Shown one piece after another: positions 11,700 through 24,700 of a DNA stretch of 64,000 nucleotides. A program made the position numbers and the translations under genes. This DNA is from Liolophura sinensis (Eukaryota > Mollusca > Polyplacophora > Chitonida > Chitonidae), in contig NC_088307.1 of NCBI RefSeq assembly GCF_032854445.1, positions 20,782,017 through 20,846,016 of the forward strand. The letters are read 5' to 3'. Position 1 is the first letter of the stretch; the number at the start of each line of letters is the position of its first letter. Under the pieces are notes generated by a model. That model saw nothing but the letters and a program-made list of their open reading frames with translations, had not been told where the DNA came from and did no database searches.

Positions 11700-12600
11700 T
11701 CTTAGACTTGAGTCAGGGCATAGTCTTTAACTTCAAATGAGTTTCTCACGCTAAAAACGCGACTCACTCATTTTTATTGAAATAAATTCAGTTGTCTTCG
11801 ACTTTCATGAAAAAAATGACAATTAGCGTTCACGTTCAAATGTAAGTTTTGGTTCAATGCCACAAGTTGATTAAATCTGACTTAAATCCCAGGCAACTTC
11901 TTGGTGCTGGAATAGAGATTAGTATGTGATCCATGGCGAGGTGGTGAGCTTTTCTTATCCTGGCTTCATTTCTCTCTTGAGATAAACAAATAAATTAATA
12001 AATAAATAAATCTAATCATAACTTGGATGTGCGTTCAGTAAGTTAATCGATGGGTTACGTGTTACTTATTCTGCTTCTTTTATAAATGTCTTTTATATAT
12101 TAAATTTTATTCTTTTATATATTCAGTTTTATTATGTCAGTTAATTAAGTTTTGCCCACCGTTCTGGTCAATTATTAATGTTTGGCCACATAGTGAAACG
12201 TGACAAGACCATTGTCTCGTGCGCACTAAGGGAGATAACTCGTGATAAACTCGTGGATCAGCAGGTGCCCGTTGTGGCGAGTCCGTCTCAAGTGTTTAAC
12301 TTTTTCAGATCATGTACATGACTTTATCAAAATCTTTAACCCTCGTATGAAATTGCACGAAGTATTCCTGATTTAGCCCGCTTTATGCGGACAAAGATTA
12401 GCATTTTTATACAAATGTCCTACTTCCTGGTCTCATGTCGAAAATAGAATTCTGTTGTAGCGAGTTGCAGTCACGTTTGAAATGTCAAAATCCGGTGAAA
12501 ATGAAATCGTGTCACAGATTAATGATTTATAATACCCGTCTCCGAAAACTATGGTTTGTGACTGAGTAATGCCATTGACGTGCAGGTATTTACTGGTGCT
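11700..12600. promoter_or_regulatory. Upstream region of the SIRT5 gene
   Basis: No coding sequence. It contains an (aaat)n run at 11990-12010 and would include the promoter and 5' UTR of the sirtuin gene, but no TATA box or initiator could be assigned with confidence. Confidence 0.35.
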
Positions 12601-12759
12601 ATGTATAGCTTGCTACGCGGATGTAACAGAAGATTTCTGTCTGGTTTGTGGGCCGCGTCGGTTAACACTGCTACAACAACAACGTCAAGACAGCCAGCGT
12701 TGCTATTTTACTGTCTAAACGAGCAGGGATTTCAAGGCATGGCCAAGGCATTCAAACAG
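12601..12759 (+). CDS. SIRT5: SIRT5 exon 1 (start codon, targeting peptide)
   Basis: Begins [17 protein letters not shown], rich in Arg/Leu/Ser and lacking acidic residues. Ends ...AKAFKQ at a CAG|gtaatt donor, phase 0. No ATG lies between it and the in-frame stop upstream. Confidence 0.88.
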
Positions 12760-15700
12760 GTAATTATGTAAGATGAAATGAGGAGATGCCCCGTTAAAGA
12801 ATTAGAAGGCTTCTTGTAATGAAACTGTTTTTGGCAGTTGTTGGTCATTAGTATTTGACTGCTGTTTAGGAGATGGTATAGGCCTACGGTAATAAGCCAA
12901 AGTAAAGTTTAGCAGCCCGTGGTAAATTTTCCACATCAGAAATTGACAGTCACATTGGAAAGGCTCTCCGCGTCTGTCATACCACAGGATAGCCCAAAAC
13001 CAAGCTGGACCTTCCTACCATAACACCCAGCTTCGGTCATATAGACTTCCATGAGGACAGTTTCGCTAAAATCCGGCTCAAACCAGACCTTATTTTTGCT
13101 GTCCACTGATTCCCTGTAATATGTCAAAGCCTGCATTGGTAAACCATCTTTCAACAGTAATCCAGCCAGTTAAACTTTCCTATCAGACAGCTTAAATCAT
13201 TGTCTGCTGTGGTTTACCAACGCTGGCTTTGATGTGTTGGATTTTGGGCGTTTTAGGGAGTTGGTGGATAGCAAAAATAAGGTAGGGTTTGAGCGGGTTT
13301 TTCTAGTGAAATTGTCCGTGTGGAAGTCTGTATGACGGAAGCTTTGTGTTACATTGAGGAACCCCCATCTTAGCTTTGGTCTCAGTGGTGTAGTGGAAAT
13401 AGTGTCTTCCTCGTAAGTGGTAGATTCGGTGTTCAGTCCCGAATCAAGTCATGTTGATTCTACCTCGCTAGGCACTTGTCACAGATGGAATGGACGGTAT
13501 AATTTGACTGGGTGGGGCATCATGTTTGCCTGATGTGTTTGGCATGGTCCACCAGTGATTCAGCAAAACAAAAAATGGGCATTAGGAAACAATGGGCACA
13601 CTGTTGTGAAGTAAAAGCGACAAATTCCAAATCAAACAAGTACCAACATACCAAGCCCTAATGATAAAGGGCTCAAGGACTGCTATGGTAAATTATATGG
13701 TAACCATGGCATGGCATTGAAAAATATGCTTTGAAAGTTCTGATATACATGTATGTATATGCACTAAGTTTCCATCATCGTCATATTCCCATAAAACTGT
13801 CAGCGCTGGTACAAGTGAAAAATCCTAAAGGATATTAAGCAACAATCAATTAGTGCAATATAGGCCTAGTCTGAGATTTGGCATGATATGAGATTTAGTA
13901 ATAAAACTTCCAATGTCCAAGGATGGCTCAAACCAATGTCAGTGAGCACTTTACAAATCTGATGCTAATTTTTCCTGCCCTTGTCACAAATGTTAGGGCA
14001 GAGTGACAGTAGTTGAGTGGGTAGCTTTGAGCATTGGTATTACGAAAGAATGTCAGGTTGTTAGAAATGACAGATGATATTGTTGTGTTAGCGATTAATT
14101 GAGGAATGAAAAGGTAAGGAACATATATGAGCACAAACTTATTGCCCTGAAGATGTATTTGATGGGTTATTTTTGTCTGAATCGCAGTATAAACTTTACA
14201 TTACTTGCTACTTGGTGCGGATATTGCTTCTGTATATAGTGTCGTAAGCTTTCACATTTAATTCTGTCAGGGGAAGCGACCCAGCTCCGACTTAGCGGCA
14301 TTCCGTGATATCTTCCACAAATCCAAGTACATAGTGGTGTTAACAGGGGCAGGTGTCAGTGCTGAGAGTGGGATCCCAACGTTTCGCGGAGAGGGGGGAT
14401 ATTGGCGGAAGTATCAGGCGCCGGTAAGACCGACATTTACTGCAGATGTTTGCAATTGTTTACATGTAAAAGAAAGTGAAAGTACATTTACGTGTAAAAG
14501 AAAGTGAAAGTACGTTCATTTGAAATCAAATACCCCCAAACTGAATGAACATATTTGGTGTGTATATATTACTCCCTGGGCATAGTGTGGACCAGTGACT
14601 CCTTGTCATCATATGACTGAAAAATTGTTCAGTACAATGTTAAACCCAAGCATTTATACAGATAACTGGTGATTGTTTTTCTTGTTTTTCTTTGTATTAA
14701 CTTATACACTTCCTTAAAGATTTACAGTAACATGCTATCATGAGAATTATAAAACAATTCAGGAAACTGGAATTTCCTTTTTGCATTTATGAATTCTGGT
14801 ATAGAACAATCAAAAGGGACTATTGTTTACATAGTCCTCATTGTTTTGTCATCTCCTGGTTTGTGTAAGGTACATTGATATTTAACAATGTTTATTTGAA
14901 TTTTTTTCGTTGCTTTTTGAGCGGCAAATGAGATCACTGGTTAGAAGCTGTTTAGGCTGTCAGGTCTTTCTTTAGTGCGCCACCTGAGAATAACTGGTTT
15001 CGGCAGGTTGCAGTGTGGAATGTCATCATTGAAGTGAAATAAATGTTTTGTTGAAATGTATTTGCTTGTGGCTTATTTGCTGTACTGATACACAAGAGTA
15101 TTTTACTCAGGGCCTGCTTGCACACTATGGCAGTTTGGGTTATGGCTAAACCTTAAAAAGAAACAACTGTTGTTTGGTAATCTTTTTGTATATAGTATAA
15201 AATATCTGAGATCAAATAAAGAGAGAAAGAAGGTAGGAAAGAAACATAAACCAATAATTATCATTACTACTGACATTTTGGGCTCCATTTTTCACAATGA
15301 TAAAAGATAAACAAATTTGTCACACAGCATAAGCTCAAATCTAGCTGCAGCAAGCTCGTGCTAAATTTAGTTACAGCTCATGTTTCATCAGCTAAATTAT
15401 TTATTTATTTATTTATTTGATTGGTCTTTTACGCCGTACTCAAGAATATTTCACTTATACGACGGCGGCCAGCATTATGATGGGTGGAAACCGGGCACAG
15501 CCCGGGGGAAACCCACGACCATCCGCATTATCAGCTAAATTAAATCTGTACGTTAATATTGAGGTGGGACCCCTTATCCTAAGCCCTGCTTGCTCTTTTC
15601 TTGCGTGAGAGTGCCATAAAATCACCACTCGCCCGAAAAGACAAACATTTTCTGTTTCATAAAGCATCTCGCCACCCCAGAGGCATTTGCGCTTGACCCA

Positions 15701-18700
15701 TCCCTAGTGTGGGAGTTCTACCATCACAGACGAGAGGTGGTTCTGACCAAGCAACCAAACAAGGTAAGACAGAATCATTGTATAAATTAAGCATATATGA
15801 CTGTGTAGTGCAAACAAGATAATATAATTGTGCCAAGGATAAAGCATATAGAGGTTTGTATCTCAGTCAGGTATGACAGCTTCAAAGAATGGAAAGATTT
15901 TGTGAAAAATCAAGGACATTTTACATCAAACTCTAAGGAAAGGAAGACTTTAATGTATGCCTAAGTTCAAGAATATACTTACAATCAGATTGTACGGAAG
16001 AGAAGAACTGTGTCTATGACCTAGGATACCTTTGCAATAAAAGTTTGAAGAAGGAAAGAATTGCATGTACATGCTTGCACAGGATCAATGATATTTTTGA
16101 ACTCGGGTTCTAAGGAAAGGACAATTTTACATTCAAAGCATAAGGAAAGAAAAGCTAGATGTACATGTATGTTGTGTGATGGATCAAGGATATTTAACCT
16201 TGTATTTCGAGCCAGATACAAGGACAACCTTAAAGGAACTCTAAAATGAAAATAATGTTTTTAAGGGAAGTGAAGAAAAATATTTTTTTTGTTAAATTCA
16301 TTATCCTTCTGTTTTATCCATATGGTTGGTTAATGCATAAAGATTGTCTAAATATGACTTCAATGATTACCTTAATACTGGCATTCTGGAGCCAGGTTAA
16401 CATCCTTCACCTGTTCACCCCCAGCCCTACCCTGTGCCATTACCCATTCCTCTACCCCCCACTCCTCCGCACAGTTGTTTTGACATCTATGACCAGTCAC
16501 GTTATAACCACAGGCTACAGCCTGAGAAAGCTCATAAGTTTACTTGTAGTTTTATATACCTTATGCTGCACATTATTATAGGTGGAGAAAACATAAAAGT
16601 TACATAAAGTTTCGATGAAAGAGTGCGAAAAGTTAGTCATAGATGTGGTCTTCAATATTTTCTTGATTTTTCTTTAAAGGAAAAAGACACTTAAAGATAA
16701 TTTGTGTATGGTGGGTATTAGGGACCACCTTTTAATAAATACATTCATTGTGTAATAATGCTATGAATGAGGATGTAACACATGTTTAATAAATATATTT
16801 GCACTAGAATTTTGTCTTTTTCAATTAACAAATGTGTTAAACCTGGATTTCGATCATACTTTTAATATATTCATAAATATTATTATAATTCTGTTTAAAT
16901 GCATATCTTTGGTTACATATTTGCATTCGAATAAAATTATTATACATGCATCATATCCTTACTTAGAACATTATTATGCAAGAAGACATATACCCATAAT
17001 ACAAAAATATTTTTAAATACCAGTTTTTCCTGAAAAAAAATCTAAATTTTTTTGTTATTTGCAAATAAGATTTGATGCTCTGGCATCTGATTTTGGCATC
17101 ATTTTTATGTTTTCTTCTCCTTTAAGAAACGAAAAAAAAACAACTAATGTTTCAATTTCTCCTTTATGGAAAGAAGAAGTTGTGTCCTGTATCGAGAATG
17201 TTTTGGATGTTAAGAATTCTTTGTATTGCGAAGAGTAAAGTGAATAATATCGCAAGGAAACACTGGGTTCACCATCCGCATCAGTTCAATAATACATCAT
17301 TATTACCGTACAGCTGTCGTATATGTAGGACTGATGTATGTATATGACATCTTTTTGAACTCGGGACAAGTATGGGAATTTCTTTGTAACTTTTGTTTCT
17401 TTTCTTTCAGGCTCACATTGCCATTGCTGAGTGTGAGAAGAGACTTAAAGATGAAGGTCGCTTTCTGGTTGTCATCACACAGAATATTGACGAACTCCAT
17501 CGACAGGCTGGCACGCAAAACATTGAGGAGCTCCATGGTATGTGCGCAAGGAAATGTGAGATATGATGGTGATGTAATAGTTACCTCATGGCTGTGTTAC
17601 ATTCAAAGATAAGAACTACTCTCTGCCACTAAGTCACATGTCCTGTGTAATATCTGTAATTATTACATGTTTCTTTGCTAAAAAGGGTTACATTTTTTGC
17701 TAGTGTCTGTGTGTCCGTCAGTCTGTTTGTCTGTAACTGTGCAGGAACGATTACGCTGAGATTTCAGTGAAATTTTGTACACAGCTTGGACATGAACTAC
17801 ATGTATTTAGGACCTTGATCCATTTAAGGCAGCTCATGCTGGCTTCCTCTCTAAGCCGTATTTGGGAAGGTCTGCCAGCAACCTTCGGATGGTTGTGGGT
17901 TTCCTCCGGGCTCAGCCCGGTTTCCTCCCACCATAATGCTGGCCAACATCATATAAGTGAAATATTCTTGAGTACGGCGTAAAAATACCAGTCAAATAAA
18001 TAAATCATTAAATGCAGATTGATACAGTTTTAACCCCTTATTGTCTGTGCATTTTTAGTTTGCCTGGTTACATTTGTGACGTATGAGTTCTGATCACTGT
18101 GATGTCATGCACTGCTGACGCTGTCACTAAAATGATGTAACATTGAGCAGAAAAAAAAAACAAATTGTGGAATACACAGTGGGTGGTAACAGTATAGGAG
18201 CCACATGTGATGGCACGGCTGTGAGGTGGAATATGGCTCCTTAGAATATCGCTAGACAGTTGTCTAGGACGTTTTAAGCCCAGCATTGCCTTGTTTCTTT
18301 TGAAAAAGTTTTCACAGTACTCTACTTTGTGAAGCTTATCAGTGGAAATGGAAATATACATGGTGTAATTCTTGGAACTTTGATATCATGTTTGCTTGAG
18401 ATTTGGAGACGCGCATAAAAGTATGTAGACATAGAAAATGTGAGCAATATCTATATCTCTGTAGATATGATCTCTATAAAATCCTTTTGTCTTGCATTTC
18501 GCTAATCTTGCTTATGATAAGGATATCTGTAGGTGATGAATCAAAAATGCGTGTGTAACAATCCTCAGAAGTGATTTAAATCTGTTATTCTTCTGTGGGA
18601 TTCATATGTGCAGGTAGTTTGTTCAAGGTGAGATGTACAAAATGTGGGGAGGTGACCTACAACAGAGACAGCCCAATTTGCCCTGCCCTAAAGGGAAGAG

Positions 18701-21700
18701 GGTGAGTTGTAGAAGAGTTAATCAGCTATAGTACTGCCTAATCTTACCCCACATGTGTATGGTCAACAGAGACAGCCCTATTTGCCCTGGCCTAAAGGGA
18801 AGAGGGTGAGTTGTAGAAGAGTTAAACAGCTATAGTACTGCCTAATCTTACCCCACATGTGTATGGTCAACAGAGACAGCCCAATTTGTCCTGCCCTAAA
18901 GGGAAGAGGGTGACTTGTAGAAAAGTTAATCAGCTATAGTACTGCCTAATCTTACCCCACATGTGTATGTACAACAGAGACAGCCCAATTTGCCCCACCC
19001 TAAAGGGAAGAGGGTAAGGTGTTGACAAGCTAAGCAGCCACAGTATTGTCTAGTGTTTAATGGTACATATATCTTTTAACAAATGTGGACCAGAACATTG
19101 GCCTAAAATAGCTGTAATATATTTAGGGAAATGATTCAGTAGCTACATGTGTATGGCAGCATGAAAACAGAGTGGTCAGTAATCAAAGTTCAGGCTCTTT
19201 CAGATGCTAAGGGTGGTCACTTTCCGCGCTATGAACTGTGATTATCAGATGAACTGTGATTATCAGATGAACTGTGATTATCAGATGAACTGTGATTGTC
19301 AGATGAACTGTGATTATCAGATGAACTGTGATTATCGACCATTCCGATAATGCCACAAATGCTAATGAATACTTACCATAATTGTTAACATATTACTGTA
19401 AATTAATTATTATTTGCTGCACTTTATTTTCACGGATTTTCTTCAAAAATGAGTTTGCGGGAATTAATTTTCACATATTTAATCAGAACAACACTGAAAA
19501 AATCTTAAAACTGTTTATTTTTCCTACTCCGTTCCTTAGTATTTAATACTGAGAAAAAAGCAGTACAAAATTGCTTCATGTGTATATATTTTTGTTCAGT
19601 ATATACTGCAGCTGTTATCAACTGGTATTATAATGGATATGCATTGTTGAGAAAACAAAACTTCCAGAGCGCTTGTTTTCCTGCACATCTTTGTACTTTA
19701 TTGCTTTTTTTTTTTTGCAAACTGATGGATCCCTTACAACCTTTGTCTAAATGCTTATGTACCTAGCACATGTACACTATATGTATCAGCATATGCTTAC
19801 CTCGTATGTTGCAAGAATTGTTTTGAATCTTTGTCAGAAGTGTGAGACCTAATACCTTGTTTTATGTTTTGTCTTTTTGTTTTTTTTAGAGCACCTGGAA
19901 AGGATGTAGAGAATGCTGCCATTCCTATGGAAGATCTGCCCAGGTGAGTCTCCTCTGATAAGAATATCTGGCCAGGTGAGTCTATTTGATTAGAAGATCT
20001 GGCCAGGTGAGTCTTCTCTGATTAGAAGATCTTCCCAGGTGAGTCTCCTCTTATTAGAAGATCTTCCCAGGTGAGTCTCCTGTTATTAAAAGATCTGCGA
20101 GGTGAGTCTTGTCTGATTAGGAGATCTGCTTAGGTGAGTCTTCACTGATTAGAAGGTCTTCCCAGGTGAGTCTCTTCTTATTAGAAGATCTGCCCAAGTG
20201 AGCTTTCTGTTGTTAGAAGAGCTACACAGGTTAGTCTCCTGGAAACATAGTATTTTGAATTCTTGTGTTAGTTTTCTTGCAAGTTTTATCATGTGTGAAT
20301 AAAAATTGTCTTTCCAGTCTACAACATAAGCAACACCAGTTTTATTTGGTTATTTACTGGCTAGCTGGCACTAATCCAAATATGGAATAAAATATAAAAT
20401 TGAAAATCCACCTTTCTATTGTGTTCAGTCTTTTTAATCATACTTTTTTTTATAATTTTCCTGTTTTTCAAAGCTTTCCAATCAAATATATATGTCTTTA
20501 ACAGAAACAATCACTGACGAAGTCCACCTTTCCGACAAATTCAATGATTTTTCAGTTTTATTTTTATTTGTATACCCACTGACGACATTGAAAAAATATT
20601 CATTCTGCCTGTAAAAGAAAAAAGATAAATTGATGTAGCCTTAGGGAGGAGCAAAATTACCTTAAGGGTAAGGCTTTAGCAGCTGGCAGTAGTCAACCTA
20701 GGCCATTGACAGACCTTGACAGATCTGACAGACTGGGAATATAGTCAAAATGGCTACCCGGTATTGTGAATGAAGAGAGGACAATGGAGAGATGGGCTGT
20801 GTTTTCAAGGTGTTTAGTTAAGCATATTGTGAAGGCATTATTCTGTGTAGACTGATAATAGTTTTTGTGAAGCCCTGAAACTGGCCAATCGAACCAATGT
20901 AGTTTTGTCTCCAAAATTGAATTCAGAATGTGGATAAATTGAGCTAGAACTTTTTCGTTCATATTTGAAAAGGTTGAGAATTACGGTAAATGGACATTGT
21001 AATTGCAAGATAGCAAATATGCTACCAAAGTGATACATAACTGTGCTCAACCTGTTTGTTGTATTTCTCATTTTCTGCATTATCTGCTTAAATGCAGACA
21101 CATTTACTATAATAGTTGCATTTCATAAATCTTGATAATAGTGAATGAAAAATGAAATTACACCTTCAGTTTTGTTTGAGCTACAAAATGAAAGTTATGC
21201 TTAACTTAGCTCTGTGAAAATAGTGAAAAACAACCCTAATTCTTCAACCTTATCAACTGCCTCTGCGGCCAGTACTTTGAAAGATTCTGACAAAACTATG
21301 AGGTATAATAGTTTGCACATAATAAGAAATAATTTGCACAGATTTTATGAAGCATTTTTTAGCATCGTTTTCATAATAATTGTATGCATAAATTCAACTG
21401 AAAACAGTCCTTTAATGGTTGAAAAGGTTGAAGATTTACAGTAAATGTGTTTTTAAGCGCGATTTTTATTTCAGGTGTAAGACGGGAAGTTGTAGTGGAT
21501 TACTCCGCCCCCACGTTGTGTGGTTTGGAGAAAGTTTGGACCCAAAAGTCTTAAGAAATACTGATGAACATCTGGATAAGTGCGATCTGTGTTTAGTGGT
21601 GGGTACTGTCTGTATTCCTGTGTTGGATGAAGAATTTATTTATTTATTTATTTATTTGATTGTTGTTTTACGCCGTACTCAAGAATATTTCACTTATACG

Positions 21701-24700
21701 ATGGCGGCCAGCTTAATGGTGGGAGGAAACCTGGCAGAGCCAGGGGAAACCCACGACCATCCACAGATTTCTGGTAGACCTTCCCACGTTCGGCCAGAGA
21801 AGAAGCTAGCATGAGCTGGACTTGAACTCACGGCCGGGTGGAAAAGCGGGCGGAGCCTGGGGGAAACACATGAGTATGAACTCATAGCGACTGCATTGGT
21901 GAGAAGCCCATTGGTCATCAAGCTGCATTAGCACGCTAACCAACTGAGCCAACTGTGCTCCGTGTTGGATGAAGGAAACAGAATTATGACTCCCTGTGTA
22001 TCTGTCCATCTGTCATTCAAACTGTCTGTCCATCTGTTGTGCCATCTGTCTGTCTGTCTATTCCTCCATGTGTTTGTCTATTCCTCCTTCTGGCGGTGTA
22101 TTCCTCCTTCTGTTCCCGGTATGTTATATCTTTTTGCAACTTTACCTTGAGAAAATATTGACCTCTGAGTATATAGGTGTTGCTGCGAAAGGCATCGCTA
22201 ATTTGACAGGAAATATACAAACAATGTTAGCTCAGAAAACAAAGTTCAAGTGCTTAGATCCAACTGAAAAAAAAATGAAAGGCCTGATTTTCCAGTTCCT
22301 GGACGAGAATACAAACCATGTAGATTTCGTCTGCCACCTGCAGGTCTGGGACATGCGAGGCTCATGAAAGTCATTTTCAGACGCAAGACTATATATATAT
22401 ATGTTCTGTGTCCTGATGTCTAAAGAGAAGAATTACTAAATTACTAAATTCTCTTGTGTATTTATCCACTAATCACTCTAAAGGTATGCTCAAAAGTTAC
22501 GAATGATGCGCAGTATCAGTAAATACATTAACAGGCACCTCAATACCCATCATTGGAAACCTCGCTCAGTTCATTCGGACTTAATTTAAACGGAAGTATC
22601 TTGACAAACTCCTCAGTTGAATGTTAGTGAGACAAAATATGCAAAGTACATATGGATTATTAAAATCAGGACTGCATGCAGAACAAGCGGTATAGGTACT
22701 GGCTTTAGAAATTATTACCAGATAACAAACTCACAACACAAAGTATGATAAAAATATTCTGGAAATTCACAGCTTGCATGCTCCCCGCTGATAATATATT
22801 TTAAAGCAACTTTCCCGGATTATCGGCAGGCCTACAGGTACATATATTGGTGAATGAACGATTACATACTGTGACAAAACTTTTGAAGAATAAAAGCTTT
22901 TAATTCACGGGAGCAGGACTTGATCAGCAGCAGCCTTCAACACCAGCACGTGCTCCATCTGGATCGTGAGTTCAGGTTTTAGCCAGCCTGTGTAATGATC
23001 CAGGAGCCTCTGACCCATGCAGTCGTTGTGTGAGTTCAAGTCCAGCTCATGCTGGCTTCCTCTCCGGCCGTACGTTGGAAGGTCTGCCAGCAACCTGTGG
23101 ATGGTGGTGGGTTTCCCCTGGCTCTGTTCGGTTTCCTCCCACCATAATGCTGGTCGCCGTCGTATAAGTGAAATATTCTTGAGTACAGCGTAAAACACCA
23201 TTCAAATAAATGAATAAATAAATCAAACTTGGATTGGCGAATCACCTCTATGGTGAATGGAACAGTCTCCAAGTGCATGGCTCACAGTATTAGTTGAGTC
23301 CACCTGGTAAAAACGATTGTAATTTCTGTCCAAAATTTCTTCTTCCTACTGCATTTGACGTTGGCAAAGGATGTTAGCATTTTCCTCGAAAAAAATCGAG
23401 AAAAAAAAAATACACATGTAAAATTCTAGTGCTGGTTATGAGACCACATGTATGTACTTTTGGCTGTCATCCACAACTATCAGCTGGGTTATATGTCGTT
23501 TTTGGGATTGGTATTGCGTTTACTGACCTGGAACGTCCTTATTGCTTGACGGCTGGTGTACAAATGTCTGTTTCGACACATAGATGTCGTTTTGGTATTG
23601 CGATTACTGACCTGGAACGTCCTTATTGCTTGACGGCTGGTGTACAAATGTCTGTTTCGACACATAGATGTCGTTTTGGTATTGCGATTACTGACCTGGA
23701 ACGTCCTTATTGCTTGACGGCTGGTGTACAAATGTCTGTTTCGACACATAGATGTCGTTTTGGTATTGCGATTACTGACCTGGAACGTCCTTATTGCTTG
23801 ACGGCTGGTATACAAATGTCTGTTTCGACACATAGATGTCGTTTTGGTATTGCGATTACTGACCTGGAACGTCCTTATTGCTTGACGGCTGGTGTACAAA
23901 TGTCTGTTTCGACACATAGATGTCGTTTTGGTATTGCGATTACTGACCTGGAACGTCCTTATTGCTTGACGGCTGGTGTACAAATGTCTGTTTCGACACA
24001 TAGATGTCGTTTTGGTATTGCGATTACTGACCTGGAACGTCCTTATTGCTTGACGGCTGGTGTACAAATGTCTGTTTCGACACATAGATGTCGTTTTGGT
24101 ATTGCGATTACTGACCTGGAACGTCCTTATTGCTTGACGGCTGGTGTACAAATGTCTGTTTCGACACATAGATGTTGTTTTGGTATTGCGTTTACTGACC
24201 TGGAACGTCCTTATTGCTTGACGGCTGGTGTACAAATGTCTGTTTCGACACATAGATGTCGTTTTGGTATTGCGATTACTGACCTGGAACGTCCTTATTG
24301 CTTGACGGCTGGTATACAAATGTCTGTTTCGACACATAGATGTCGTTTTGGTATTGCGATTACTGACCTGGAACGTCCTTATTGCTTGACGGCTGGTATA
24401 CAAATGTCTGTTTCGACACATAGATGTCGTTTTGGTATTGCGTTTACTGACCTGGAACGTCCTTATTGCTTGACGGCTGGTATACAAATGTCTGTTTCGA
24501 CACATAGATATAAAGATCGTGCAGCTAACGCACACCACATGTTGTTGTGATAAAAATGGCCTCAAAAGTGAAAGAACTGTAACGGAAGACTTTAAAGACG
24601 GTTATTCGCTAGGCTGTTTAATCTTTCAAAGTACCGGTAATCGTACTGTTTGTTGGGACAGTAATGGTAATTACAAACATGTGCTTAGTTCAATCTATAT

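Noticed and set aside
19231-19337. CRISPR-like array
   Set aside because: Units are directly adjacent with no unique spacers, and the genome is an animal's; it is a minisatellite. The same applies to the other arrays.
23429-24565. Open frames of more than 350 codons on both strands, possible repeat protein
   Set aside because: They are a by-product of an 84-bp tandem repeat without stops; no domain, no splice context, and they lie inside a SIRT5 intron.
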